Assembly: GCA_944381405.1 (NCBI GenBank)
Contig: CALWLA010000001.1
Coordinates: 124,001 to 188,000, forward strand
Length of the DNA: 64,000 nucleotides
Reading direction: 5' to 3'
Source of the DNA: an uncultured Lachnospiraceae bacterium
Lineage (GTDB): Bacteria > Bacillota > Clostridia > Lachnospirales > Lachnospiraceae
Shown: positions 24,283 through 32,126 of the stretch, piece by piece
Position numbering within the stretch: position 1 is the stretch's first letter
Layout: every line of letters begins with the position of its first letter
Notes under the pieces: model-generated
What the model was told of the DNA's origin: nothing
What the model saw: only the letters and a program-made list of their open reading frames with translations
The model's database searches: none
Made by a program: the position numbers and the translations under genes

Positions 24283-25959
24283 TCATGTTGCCTGCAAATT
24301 TGCAAGCCTCTTTTTCGCTTCGGCGATATCGTGATTCTGCAGCTGGTCCCGTACCTCCTGCAGGCTTCCGAAGCGTTTTTCCGGCCGGATAAAGGACAGA
24401 AGCTCCACGCAGATGTCCCTGCCGTAGGCATCTCCCTCGTAGCCGAAGAGATTGGTCTCCAGATCGACCCGATCCGGATCGTAATCCGGCTGGCTGGAAA
24501 CCGTGGGCTTTTTCCCGAGATTGGCGATTCCGTCATAAACCGGGATCGGAAGTCCTGAGGCCTTTCTGCCTTTTGTTTTTTCCGGCAGCAGGGCGGTCCG
24601 CACCGCATAGACCCCGAAGGGGGGAAGCTCCTGCCGCTGATCCACAATGAGATTCAGGGTTGGGAAGCCCAGTACCGGCCCTCCCAGGTGTCTGCCGTGG
24701 ACCACCCTTCCCACGATCCGGTAGGGTCTTCCCAAAAGCTCCGTTACGCCCTCCATATTTCCTTCGGAAAGCTTCTGCCGCACCCTGGTGGAGCTGACGG
24801 CCTGAGCTCGTCCCTCTTCATCGGCGCTCTGCAGCTTCTGGATCAGGCGCACCTCATAGCCGTATTTGCCGGAAAGTTCCTGCAGAAGCTCTGCATTTCC
24901 CCGCTTCTGATAGCCGAAGCTCACATCCGGCCCCGCCGCAATGGCCTTCATGGAATATCTGCCGATCAGAAGCTCCTTCACAAAGGCCTCCGCCTCCATG
25001 TGCCGGAGCTCCTCCGTCAGGGGCAGCTCTATCACATAGTCGATGCCCAGGGCCAAAAGCTCCCGGCGGCGCACTGCCGGGCTTTCCAGCATCCTGCTGC
25101 CGGTATCCAGGATCAGGGCGCAGGTCTTGAGGCCTCTGTCCTGGGCCAGCTTCCGAAGCTCTGAAAAAAGCTTCCGATGGCCCAGATGATTTCCGTCAAA
25201 TTTTCCCAGCGCTATCGCAGTGCCGTGGCGGATGGACAGGGCGCTGTCCACCATCCCCCGGTCCCTGAGGGCCTCCACCTGGGAGAGCCGCAGAGCGTCC
25301 CGGAGCTGGAAGTCCCCCACTCTGGTCCGCAGCAATGACTCCATGCAGGCGCCGCAGCCCAACTTTTCCCCGATGTCATGGCAAAGGGTGCGGATATAGG
25401 TTCCCTTGGTACAGGTCACCGTCAGCTGCACATGGGGGAAGTCGATGGCGTCCACGGTAATGGACAGGATCTCCACCTGCCGGCGTTTCCGCTCCACTTC
25501 CTTTCCCGCCCTGGCATATTCGTAAAGCTTTTTGCCATTTACCTTTCTGGCGGAGTACATGGGGGTCAGCTGCTCATAGGGCCCTGCAAAGGAAAGGACA
25601 GCCTCCCGGATGCGTTCATCCGTCAGCTGTTCCCTGTCCGGTTCCCGGGAAGAAAGCACGCTTCCCGTAATATCCTGGGTGTCCGTTACTGTTCCCAGCA
25701 GCATGCCTGCCTGATAGGTTTTGGTCCCGTCTCCCACCAGGTCCACGTCCCTGGTGGCTCTGCCAAGGGCCACGGGCAGCACCCCCTCCGCCATGGGATC
25801 TAGGGTGCCTGCATGGCCGATCTTTTTCATCCCCAGGATGCCCCGCAGCTTTGCGCAGACGTCCATGGAGGTATAGCCCTGCTCCTTGTAGATGTTCAGA
25901 AAGCCGCTGTAGGGCTGCAGATTCTGTTCCGAAAAGCTGTTGTTGTAAAAAACTTCCAC
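24283..25959 (-). CDS. TruB-RibF fusion (tRNA pseudouridine-55 synthase / riboflavin kinase-FAD synthetase)
   Basis: One 558-aa frame joins two enzymes that are normally separate. Residues about 18-235 are TruB: the catalytic loop is G-H-A-G-T-L-D-P (Asp54), and Y-x-R-T-L-C-H-D-I-G is present; the frame follows R-L-S-Q-V-E-A-L-R-D-R-G, after which the usual C-terminal 60-odd residues (PUA-like part) are missing. From T-A-I-A-L-G-K-F-D-G-N-H-L-G-H (247-261) it is RibF, with the FAD synthetase nucleotidyl-transfer motif, S-S-T-R-V-R near 389, and the kinase domain G-F-P-T-L-N (431-436) to the end. RibF has lost only its first 15-20 residues. A GTG start at 25959 has AGGAG nine bases ahead, three bases from the nrnA stop; the frame stays open further upstream only as an overlap of nrnA. 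Confidence 0.9.
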   Translation of the reverse strand: MEVFYNNSFSEQNLQPYSGFLNIYKEQGYTSMDVCAKLRGILGMKKIGHAGTLDPMAEGVLPVALGRATRDVDLVGDGTKTYQAGMLLGTVTDTQDITGSVLSSREPDREQLTDERIREAVLSFAGPYEQLTPMYSARKVNGKKLYEYARAGKEVERKRRQVEILSITVDAIDFPHVQLTVTCTKGTYIRTLCHDIGEKLGCGACMESLLRTRVGDFQLRDALRLSQVEALRDRGMVDSALSIRHGTAIALGKFDGNHLGHRKLFSELRKLAQDRGLKTCALILDTGSRMLESPAVRRRELLALGIDYVIELPLTEELRHMEAEAFVKELLIGRYSMKAIAAGPDVSFGYQKRGNAELLQELSGKYGYEVRLIQKLQSADEEGRAQAVSSTRVRQKLSEGNMEGVTELLGRPYRIVGRVVHGRHLGGPVLGFPTLNLIVDQRQELPPFGVYAVRTALLPEKTKGRKASGLPIPVYDGIANLGKKPTVSSQPDYDPDRVDLETNLFGYEGDAYGRDICVELLSFIRPEKRFGSLQEVRDQLQNHDIAEAKKRLANLQAT

Positions 25960-25961
25960 GC

Positions 25962-26957
25962 TTATGTCTCCTGTGTTCCGGGAAGCTGTTTCTGAAGCTC
26001 CTCCATCAGCAGCCGGATGTCCTGCTCCAGAGCCGGGGACATAAAGCAGCCCGCCGCCTTCCTGTGGCCGCCGCCTCCGAAGCTCTGGGCGATGCGGCTC
26101 ACATCCACCTCCTCGCAGTTGGAGCGCAGGCTCACCTTGTACTGACGGTTCTGGGTCTGATACAGGAACGCCGCGCAAAGCGCCCCTCTGGTGGTCCGAA
26201 GCTCGTCGATGACGCCGTCCATATCCTTGTTGCTGACGCCGTAAAGCTTCATGGTCTCGGCTCCCACGGCTCCCACCACAAAGCGCCCGTCCATATAGGA
26301 ACGCATTTCGGAAAGCACTCTGCCCAACATGAGCTTCTGGTTCAGATTCATGGCGAAAAAGGAATCGTCGATGATCTCCCCGAAGTCGATTCCCATGGCC
26401 ATACACTTTCCTGCGATCTCCATGGTGTGGCGGGAGGTGCAGGAATAGCGGAACACCCCGGTATCGTGTACGATTCCGGTGTAGATGCAGACCGCTACGT
26501 CCCTGTCCACATAGGCCTCCTCCATCAGGTCGAACACCACCTCGCAGGTGGAGGAAGCGTCCTGCAGGATGATGCCGGTCTCTCCGAAGCCCCCGTTGGT
26601 GATATGGTGGTCCGCGCAGAAGCTGTGGGCCGCGCTTTTCTGGTACCGGATGAATTTGCCGAGGCGGGTATCGTCCGCGCAGTCGCAGACGATGCACAGA
26701 TCATAGCTTTTTTCCTCTGCCGGATCGTGAGAGATCCGGTCATAGCCCGGCAGATAGGAGAATTTCGCGGAAAACTCCTCCAGATAAACCTGGACCCTTT
26801 TGGTCAGGCCCTCCCGGCTGCAGAGGTTGCGGATATAGCTCTCCACCCCCAGGGTGGAGCCTGCGCAGTCTCCGTCCGGTCCGATATGGCCCAGGATACA
26901 GATGCTCTCCGCCTCCCGGATCATCTGATGAAACCGTTCTTTGATGTTCTGCTCCAT
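25962..26957 (-). CDS. nrnA: DHH/DHHA1 phosphoesterase, NrnA-type nano-RNase/pAp phosphatase
   Basis: 331 aa cytoplasmic enzyme that degrades 2-5 nt RNAs and dephosphorylates pAp. Metal-binding motifs are H-I-G-P-D-G-D-C (24-31), D-C-A-D-D near 92 and A-D-H-H (115-118). D-T-G-V-F-R-Y and the DHHA1 glycine loop G-G-G-G-H-R-K-A-A-G near 295 bind the substrate. Length and order are normal. The start codon directly abuts the rbfA stop (TAAATG), and the stop lies three bases before the truB/ribF start, so rbfA-nrnA-truB/ribF are translationally linked. Confidence 0.94.
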   Translation of the reverse strand: MEQNIKERFHQMIREAESICILGHIGPDGDCAGSTLGVESYIRNLCSREGLTKRVQVYLEEFSAKFSYLPGYDRISHDPAEEKSYDLCIVCDCADDTRLGKFIRYQKSAAHSFCADHHITNGGFGETGIILQDASSTCEVVFDLMEEAYVDRDVAVCIYTGIVHDTGVFRYSCTSRHTMEIAGKCMAMGIDFGEIIDDSFFAMNLNQKLMLGRVLSEMRSYMDGRFVVGAVGAETMKLYGVSNKDMDGVIDELRTTRGALCAAFLYQTQNRQYKVSLRSNCEEVDVSRIAQSFGGGGHRKAAGCFMSPALEQDIRLLMEELQKQLPGTQET

Positions 26958-27374
26958 TTATGCTTCCTCTTCCTGTCCGCCAGTTTCTGCTTCCTGTCCG
27001 TCTGTTTCCTGTCCGCCTGCTTCCTGTCTTGCCAGCTGCTCGATGCGCATGGACATTTCCACGCCGTATTCGATGCTGTGATCCTCCACAAACTGCAGCA
27101 CCGGCGTTTTCCGCAGGTTGACCCGATGGGCCAGCTCCCTGCGGATATATCCCTCTGCATTCTTCAATCCCTCGATGGTCTTTGTCAGGGAATCCCCGCC
27201 GCTTAAGGTAGAGATATAGCATTTACAGAACTGCAGATCCGGTGTCACCTCCACCCTTGTGACGCTGAGGAGAGGGTCTACCCTGGGATCCTTGACGCCA
27301 TCCCGGATGATGCAGGAAAGCTCCCGCTGCACCTCTCCGTTGATCCGGTTGTTTTTGATACTTCCTTTTCTCAT
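26958..27374 (-). CDS. rbfA: Ribosome-binding factor A
   Basis: 138 aa KH-like protein that binds the 30S subunit for 16S rRNA 5' end maturation and cold adaptation. The domain occupies residues about 5-118 (R-I-N-G-E-V-Q-R-E-L; F-C-K-C-Y-I-S-T-L; L-R-K-T-P-V-L-Q-F-V-E-D). The last 20 residues are an acidic Gln/Glu/Gly-rich tail made by short DNA repeats (26970-27028), beyond the conserved domain. It follows infB by nine bases. Confidence 0.95.
   Translation of the reverse strand: MRKGSIKNNRINGEVQRELSCIIRDGVKDPRVDPLLSVTRVEVTPDLQFCKCYISTLSGGDSLTKTIEGLKNAEGYIRRELAHRVNLRKTPVLQFVEDHSIEYGVEMSMRIEQLARQEAGGQETDGQEAETGGQEEEA
26970..27028. repeat. Short tandem repeat in the rbfA tail
   Basis: TTCCTGTCCG occurs at 26970, 26991 and 27006, with a partial copy at 27021. 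It encodes the repeated Q-E-x and G-Q-E units of the RbfA C-terminus. Such repeats are prone to slippage, which would vary tail length in frame when units of 15 or 21 bases are gained or lost. Confidence 0.7.
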
Positions 27375-27383
27375 TCCGCTCCT

Positions 27384-29924
27384 TTATGCCTCGCCAGACT
27401 TCTTGGGCGTACGGGGCACCTCCACCATCTTGTATGCCTCGATGTTGTCGTCCACCTCTACGTCGCTGAAGTTTTCAAATACCATACCGCATTCAAAGCC
27501 GGTCTTGATCTCCTTTACCTCATCCTTGAAATGCTTCAGGGATGCGATGTTTCCGTCAAAGATCAGCTTGTCTCCCCGGAAGATACGGGCCTTTGCGCCC
27601 CGCTCGATGAGGCCGTCCGTCACATAGCATCCGGCAATGGTGCCTACGCCGGAGGCCTTGAAGGTCTGGCGCACAATGGCCCGGCCGATGCTGCGCTCCT
27701 CGTATACCGGCGCCAGCATGCCGGTAAGGGCTGCCTCCAGATCCTCGATGGCCTGATAGATGACCTTGTAAAGGCGCACATCCACCTTTTCATGCTCTGC
27801 GATGCTCTTGGCCGTGGCATCCGGCTTGACATTGAAGCCGATGATGATGGCGTTGGCCGCAGAAGCCAGGCTGACATCGGATTCGTTGATATTGCCGACT
27901 CCGGCGTGGATCACCTTTACCGCAACCTCTTCGTTGGAAAGCTTTCCTAGGGACTGCTTTACAGCCTCCACGGAGCCCTGCACGTCTGCCTTGATGATGA
28001 TGGGCAGCTCCTTGATATTGCCGGCCTTGATCTCTGAGAACAGATCGTCCAGATTCATCTTCTGGCGGGTCTCCTCCAGCATCTTCTGCTTGTGCTCCGC
28101 GATGAAGGTTTCCGCAATGGAACGGGCTGCCTTCTCGTTTTCGCAGTCCATGAACACCTCGCCTGCGTTAGGCACATCGTTCAGGCCCAGGATCTCCACA
28201 GGCATGGAGGGTCCTGCCTTCTTCACCCGGTTGCCCTTGTCGTCCAGCATCGCCCGGACCTTTCCGTAGCAGGCGCCTGCAGCGATGTTGTCTCCGATCT
28301 TCAGGGTACCCTTCTGGACCAGCACCGTTGCCACCGGGCCCCGGCCCTTGTCCAGCTGAGCCTCGATGACGATACCTCTGGCCTTCCGGTTGGGGTTGGC
28401 CTTGAGTTCCAGCACATCCGCCTCCAGCAGGATCATCTCCAGCAGGTCGCCGATGCCCTCGCCGGTCTTTGCGGATACCGGCACCATGGTGGTGGAACCG
28501 CCCCAGTCCTCGGCGATGAGCTCGTGCTCCGCCAGCTCCTTCTTGACCTTGTCCAGATTCGCTCCGGGCTTGTCGATCTTGTTGATGGCTACGATGACCT
28601 CGACCCCTGCGGACTTCGCATGGCTGATGGCTTCCACGGTCTGAGGCTTTACGCCGTCATCCGCCGCTACCACCAGCACGGCGATATCCGTGGACTGGGC
28701 TCCCCGAAGGCGCATGGCCGTAAAGGCCTCATGGCCCGGTGTATCCAGGAAGGTGATCTTTCTGTCTCCTACCCGCACGACGGAAGCGCCGATATGCTGG
28801 GTAATGCCGCCTGCCTCGTGAGAGGTGACATTGGTCTTTCGGATGGCGTCCAGCAGGGAGGTCTTTCCGTGGTCTACATGGCCCATGACGCAGACCACCG
28901 GGCTTCTGGGCACCATGTCCGCCTCGTTCTCCTCCTCTTCCTTCAGGAGCTCGGCGATCACATCCACCTTTTCTTCCTTTTCGCAGAGGATATCGTACTC
29001 CATGGCGATCTCCTCCGCCTCCTCGTAGCTGAGATCCGTGTTGGGGGTCACCATCTTTCCTGTCAGGAAGAGCTTCTTGATGATCACAGAGGGCTGCAGC
29101 TTCAGCTTTTCCGCCAGCTCCCGGATGGTAAGGGTTTCCGGAAGCACGATGACCTTGATATCGTCCTCCGGCGCTTCCTTCTTGGGTTCCGGCTTGATAA
29201 AGGCGCCCTTCTTCGGAGCCTTTGCCGCTACCAGCTCATCTCTGTATTTATCCTTCTTATCGTGACGGCCGTCCTTTTTCTGGCTGCTCTTTCCACGGGT
29301 TCCGGCATTTTTTCCCTTGGGGGCTTCAAAGGCTGCCGCAGGAGCCTGAGGTCTTGCGCCTCTCTGGCCCTGTCCTGCTGCCCCAGGCCTCTGACCTCTC
29401 TGACCGGCTCCCTGGGAGCGTCCCTCGCCGCCTTCGGTCCTGCGGTCACCAAAGCGTCTTCCGCTCTGGGCGTCCCTCCGGCCTTCCGATCTCTGGGTTC
29501 CTTCAGAACGCGCAAACTCTCTCTTTTCCGGAGCTGCTCCGGTCTGGGGAGCCCTTTCGGCGCGGCGCTCTCCTGCCGCTGCGCCATGTCTCTGCTCTCC
29601 GGCTGCGGGGGCTGCCTTTCTGGGCGCCTGAGGCCGCCTTTCTTCCTTTACTTCGCCGAACACCGCCGGCTTTACAGGCTTCGTGCCTGCCGGAAGGGGT
29701 CTCGGGCCCTTCTTTACAGGCTGCTGTCCGCTGCCGCCATCCTTGGCTGCAGGCTTGCCGCCGTGAAGGGCGTTCTTCAGGCCCTTGGGCAGTTCCTTCA
29801 TGCTGGAGGAATTCTGCGGTTTGAACACAACGCTCAGCTTCTTCTTTGCCGGCGCCGCCTTCTGGCTCTTCGCCTCGCCCTCCGCCGGTTTCTTTATATT
29901 CTTTTCACTGCTTTCATTCGTCAT
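27384..29924 (-). CDS. infB: Translation initiation factor IF-2
   Basis: 846 aa GTPase that brings initiator tRNA to the 30S subunit. A long low-complexity Lys/Ala/Arg/Gly/Gln-rich N-terminus (to about 235) precedes the IF2-N helices and the GTPase domain with [14 protein letters not shown] and N-K-I-D. Domains II-IV follow to the end, complete. I prefer ATG 29924 because AGGAGG is eight bases ahead; ATG 29930 is only two bases from it. The start overlaps ylxQ by 11 bases. Confidence 0.97.
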   Translation of the reverse strand: MTNESSEKNIKKPAEGEAKSQKAAPAKKKLSVVFKPQNSSSMKELPKGLKNALHGGKPAAKDGGSGQQPVKKGPRPLPAGTKPVKPAVFGEVKEERRPQAPRKAAPAAGEQRHGAAAGERRAERAPQTGAAPEKREFARSEGTQRSEGRRDAQSGRRFGDRRTEGGEGRSQGAGQRGQRPGAAGQGQRGARPQAPAAAFEAPKGKNAGTRGKSSQKKDGRHDKKDKYRDELVAAKAPKKGAFIKPEPKKEAPEDDIKVIVLPETLTIRELAEKLKLQPSVIIKKLFLTGKMVTPNTDLSYEEAEEIAMEYDILCEKEEKVDVIAELLKEEEENEADMVPRSPVVCVMGHVDHGKTSLLDAIRKTNVTSHEAGGITQHIGASVVRVGDRKITFLDTPGHEAFTAMRLRGAQSTDIAVLVVAADDGVKPQTVEAISHAKSAGVEVIVAINKIDKPGANLDKVKKELAEHELIAEDWGGSTTMVPVSAKTGEGIGDLLEMILLEADVLELKANPNRKARGIVIEAQLDKGRGPVATVLVQKGTLKIGDNIAAGACYGKVRAMLDDKGNRVKKAGPSMPVEILGLNDVPNAGEVFMDCENEKAARSIAETFIAEHKQKMLEETRQKMNLDDLFSEIKAGNIKELPIIIKADVQGSVEAVKQSLGKLSNEEVAVKVIHAGVGNINESDVSLASAANAIIIGFNVKPDATAKSIAEHEKVDVRLYKVIYQAIEDLEAALTGMLAPVYEERSIGRAIVRQTFKASGVGTIAGCYVTDGLIERGAKARIFRGDKLIFDGNIASLKHFKDEVKEIKTGFECGMVFENFSDVEVDDNIEAYKMVEVPRTPKKSGEA

Positions 29925-30300
29925 CCGCATATCCTCCTTCTTGCCCCTCTGCCGGGACAGCGCTCAATTCTTTTCCCAAAGCCTCCGCTCCCACAAGGCG
30001 CTTAAGGCCTTCAGCAAGGCCCTCGTCCTCGATGGCGGCGGAAGCCCGCATCTCTTTTCCTATGGTATGTCCCAGAGCTTCCTTGTCCAGGACCTCTGTG
30101 GCGATCGGGATATTCCTGCTTTTGCACATATCCCGGAATCTTTTTTTCGTAGGCTCCGAAGCGTCAGAGGCCACCAGGCACAGCCTGGCCCGCCCCGCCT
30201 TCAGGGACCGTTCCGTACAAAATTCGCCGGACTGGACCTTTCCCGCCTTGGCCGCGATGCCAAGGAGTCCCCGGAACTTTCTCTCTTCGATATTATTCAT
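29914..30300 (-). CDS. ylxQ: YlxQ-type L7Ae/L30e-like RNA-binding protein
   Basis: 128 aa, with an L7Ae-like fold over about residues 5-100: [26 protein letters not shown]. The family binds kink-turn-like RNA in Firmicutes; its exact role is unsettled. It overlaps nusA by eight bases and infB by 11. In most Firmicutes the short ylxR/rnpM gene (DUF448) lies between nusA and ylxQ; there is no room for it here. Confidence 0.9.
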   Translation of the reverse strand: MNNIEERKFRGLLGIAAKAGKVQSGEFCTERSLKAGRARLCLVASDASEPTKKRFRDMCKSRNIPIATEVLDKEALGHTIGKEMRASAAIEDEGLAEGLKRLVGAEALGKELSAVPAEGQEGGYADDE

Positions 30301-31552
30301 CCAGAGCCTCTCCGCCTTCTGCTTCCGGCTCCACGGCCTCCGAAGCTTCCGGCTCCGGCATCTCTTCCGCTGCGGTCTGAGGCTCCTCCTCAGCCTGGTC
30401 CTCCTCTGTTCCAGACAGCTCGCTCAGATCATAGAACCCATCCTGCACATAGCCGTTTTCGTCGTAAACCGGCGCTTCCTCCTGGGCCTCCATATCCAGC
30501 TCGTCGAAGAGTCCGGTTTCCTGAGCCTGGGTCTCTGATTTGATGTCGATCTTGTAACCTGTCAGCTTTGCCGCAAGGCGGGCGTTCTGTCCCTCCTTGC
30601 CGATGGCCAGGGACAGCTGATAGTCCGGAACCACCACCGTAGCCTCCTTCATGTCCTCATCCGCCACGACGAAGATGACCTTTGCCGGGCTCAGGGCGTT
30701 TTCGATGAGGTAGGCCGGATTTTCATCCCAGTTGATGATGTCGATCTTTTCGCCGCCCAGCTCATCCACCACGGCGTTGACACGGGTTCCGTTCACGCCG
30801 ACGCAGGCGCCTACCGGATCCACGTTTTCATCGTTGGAGAACACCGCCATCTTGGTTCTGGAGCCAGCCTCTCTGGCGATGGCCTTGATCTCCACGGTAC
30901 CGTCCTTCACCTCGGCCACTTCCTGTTCAAACAGCTTTTTCACAAGGTCCGGATGGGTCCTGGATACGGAGATCCTGGGGCCTCTGGGGTTGTTCTTCAC
31001 CTCCAGCAGATAAACCTCCACCCGCTGGCCGATCTTCAGGGTCTCACCCTTTACCTGCTCGTTTTCCGCCAGGATCGCGTCCGCCTTGCCCAGATTGATG
31101 GAAATATTCTTTCCCAGGAACCGCTGCACCTCTCCCCGCATGATGTCATGCTCGTGGATGAAGAAATCCCGGTAAAGGGAATTGCGCTCCTCCTCCCGGA
31201 TCTTCTGGACGATGACGCCCTTTGCGTTCTGGGTGGCGATGCGGCCGAATTTCTGAGAGTCGATGGCAATGTTCACCGTATCTCCCAGAACTGCCTTCTT
31301 GTCGATCATCTGCGCCTCCGGAAGGCTGATCTCCATCACCGGGTCCTCTACCTGCTCCACCACGGTCTTGGCCTGCAGGATCTTGTAATCGTAGGTTTCC
31401 GGATCGATCTTTACGGTTACGTTTTCAGCCTTGCCGAAATGATTCTTGCAGGCTGTCAGAAGGGAATTCTCGATGGCCTCCAAAAGAGCCTCCTTGGGGA
31501 TGTTTCTCTCTTTTCCGAGGTATTCGATGGCTTCCTTAAGTTCATTGTTCAT
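30293..31552 (-). CDS. nusA: Transcription termination/antitermination factor NusA
   Basis: 419 aa RNA polymerase-associated factor controlling pausing and termination. Residues 1-125 are the polymerase-binding N-domain, about 130-200 S1, then KH1 and KH2 (G-A-C-V-G-V-N-G-T-R-V; L-S-L-A-I-G-K-E-G-Q-N-A-R-L-A). The last 70 residues are a strongly acidic Glu/Ala-rich tail not needed for the core fold. It starts 21 bases after the rimP stop with GGAGG ahead, and overlaps ylxQ at its end. Confidence 0.97.
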   Translation of the reverse strand: MNNELKEAIEYLGKERNIPKEALLEAIENSLLTACKNHFGKAENVTVKIDPETYDYKILQAKTVVEQVEDPVMEISLPEAQMIDKKAVLGDTVNIAIDSQKFGRIATQNAKGVIVQKIREEERNSLYRDFFIHEHDIMRGEVQRFLGKNISINLGKADAILAENEQVKGETLKIGQRVEVYLLEVKNNPRGPRISVSRTHPDLVKKLFEQEVAEVKDGTVEIKAIAREAGSRTKMAVFSNDENVDPVGACVGVNGTRVNAVVDELGGEKIDIINWDENPAYLIENALSPAKVIFVVADEDMKEATVVVPDYQLSLAIGKEGQNARLAAKLTGYKIDIKSETQAQETGLFDELDMEAQEEAPVYDENGYVQDGFYDLSELSGTEEDQAEEEPQTAAEEMPEPEASEAVEPEAEGGEALDE

Positions 31553-31573
31553 TTCCGTTCTTCCTCCGTATAT

Positions 31574-31960
31574 TTATGTCTCCGCGCCGTCTGCCAGAAA
31601 TCCTCTGGAGCAGACCTCCAACGTATAGTTTTCCTTGATAAAGTCCTCTTTGTCCAGCCATTTGCTGAGGCGTCTCGATACCTTGACGCAGTCGTTGATG
31701 CCGATCCCGGCAGGGGCCTCCGCCTCGTCTGGGGTCTCCCCGCCTTCCGGGGCTTCCTCTTCCGCTGCCTCCGGGGCTTCCATAACTTCTGTCTGCCCGC
31801 CTTCCTCTGTCTCCGGCGTTTCCGCAAAGTCGATATAGACCCGCAGGTACCAGTTATGGTCCTCCTCCACAAATTCCGTCTTCAGGAGCCTGTAGCCTTC
31901 CTTTTCCAGAAAGGTATTGAGATAGGCCTCCGTCCGTTCCGTATAACTTCGCTCCATCAT
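31574..31960 (-). CDS. rimP: RimP ribosome maturation factor lacking the C-terminal domain
   Basis: 128 aa. The N-terminal alpha-beta domain is recognisable: Y-L-N-T-F-L-E-K-E-G-Y, N-W-Y-L-R-V-Y-I-D, then I-N-D-C-V-K-V-S-R-R-L and Y-T-L-E-V. An acidic Glu/Pro/Ala-rich insert (about 47-85) splits it. Normal RimP (about 150-155 aa without an insert) continues from E-V-S-S-P-G into an SH3-like C-domain of 60-70 residues. Here the frame reads E-V-C-S-R-G-F-L-A-D-G and stops, and only 21 bases separate it from nusA, so the C-domain is not hidden in another frame. It heads the nusA-infB operon. Function may be reduced. Confidence 0.85.
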   Translation of the reverse strand: MMERSYTERTEAYLNTFLEKEGYRLLKTEFVEEDHNWYLRVYIDFAETPETEEGGQTEVMEAPEAAEEEAPEGGETPDEAEAPAGIGINDCVKVSRRLSKWLDKEDFIKENYTLEVCSRGFLADGAET

Positions 31961-32001
31961 CTTTCTTTTTTCCTCTGCCGTTTTGGGCTCTCATACAAAG
32001 A

Positions 32002-32031
32002 GTAAGGAGTGAACTCTCGTCCACTCCTTAC
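32002..32031 (-). promoter_or_regulatory. Stem-loop in the rimP-nusA leader
   Basis: A perfect 10-bp stem (GTAAGGAGTG/CACTCCTTAC, 10-base loop) lies between the promoter and rimP, about 42 bases ahead of the start. No T-run follows it. Both arms contain or mirror GGAG, so it could present or sequester an anti-Shine-Dalgarno-like sequence, or simply stabilise the 5' end. Confidence 0.5.
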
Positions 32032-32054
32032 CTGCTGCAAGTTATTACTTTTAT

Positions 32055-32083
32055 ACTATAGCACCGAAACCTAGAAAGCGCAA
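32055..32083 (-). promoter_or_regulatory. rimP-nusA-infB operon promoter
   Basis: On the minus strand TTGCGC (32078-32083), a 17-base spacer and TATAGT (32055-32060), about 95 bases ahead of rimP. Confidence 0.72.
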
Positions 32084-32126
32084 GGGGATTTCCCCGCTTT
32101 TTTCCGGGATTTTCGGAAAAGGTCCC

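Noticed and set aside
25960-26697. N-terminal extension of the truB/ribF frame through nrnA
   Set aside because: It is an out-of-frame reading of nrnA; the GTG at 25959 with AGGAG nine bases ahead begins the recognisable TruB part.
26970-27028. Direct repeats as a small CRISPR or promoter array
   Set aside because: Units of 10 bases at 15-21 spacing inside a coding tail; no repeat-spacer structure or cas genes.
28092-30005. 637-codon plus-strand ORF across infB
   Set aside because: Antisense of a conserved gene, no start signal or domain.
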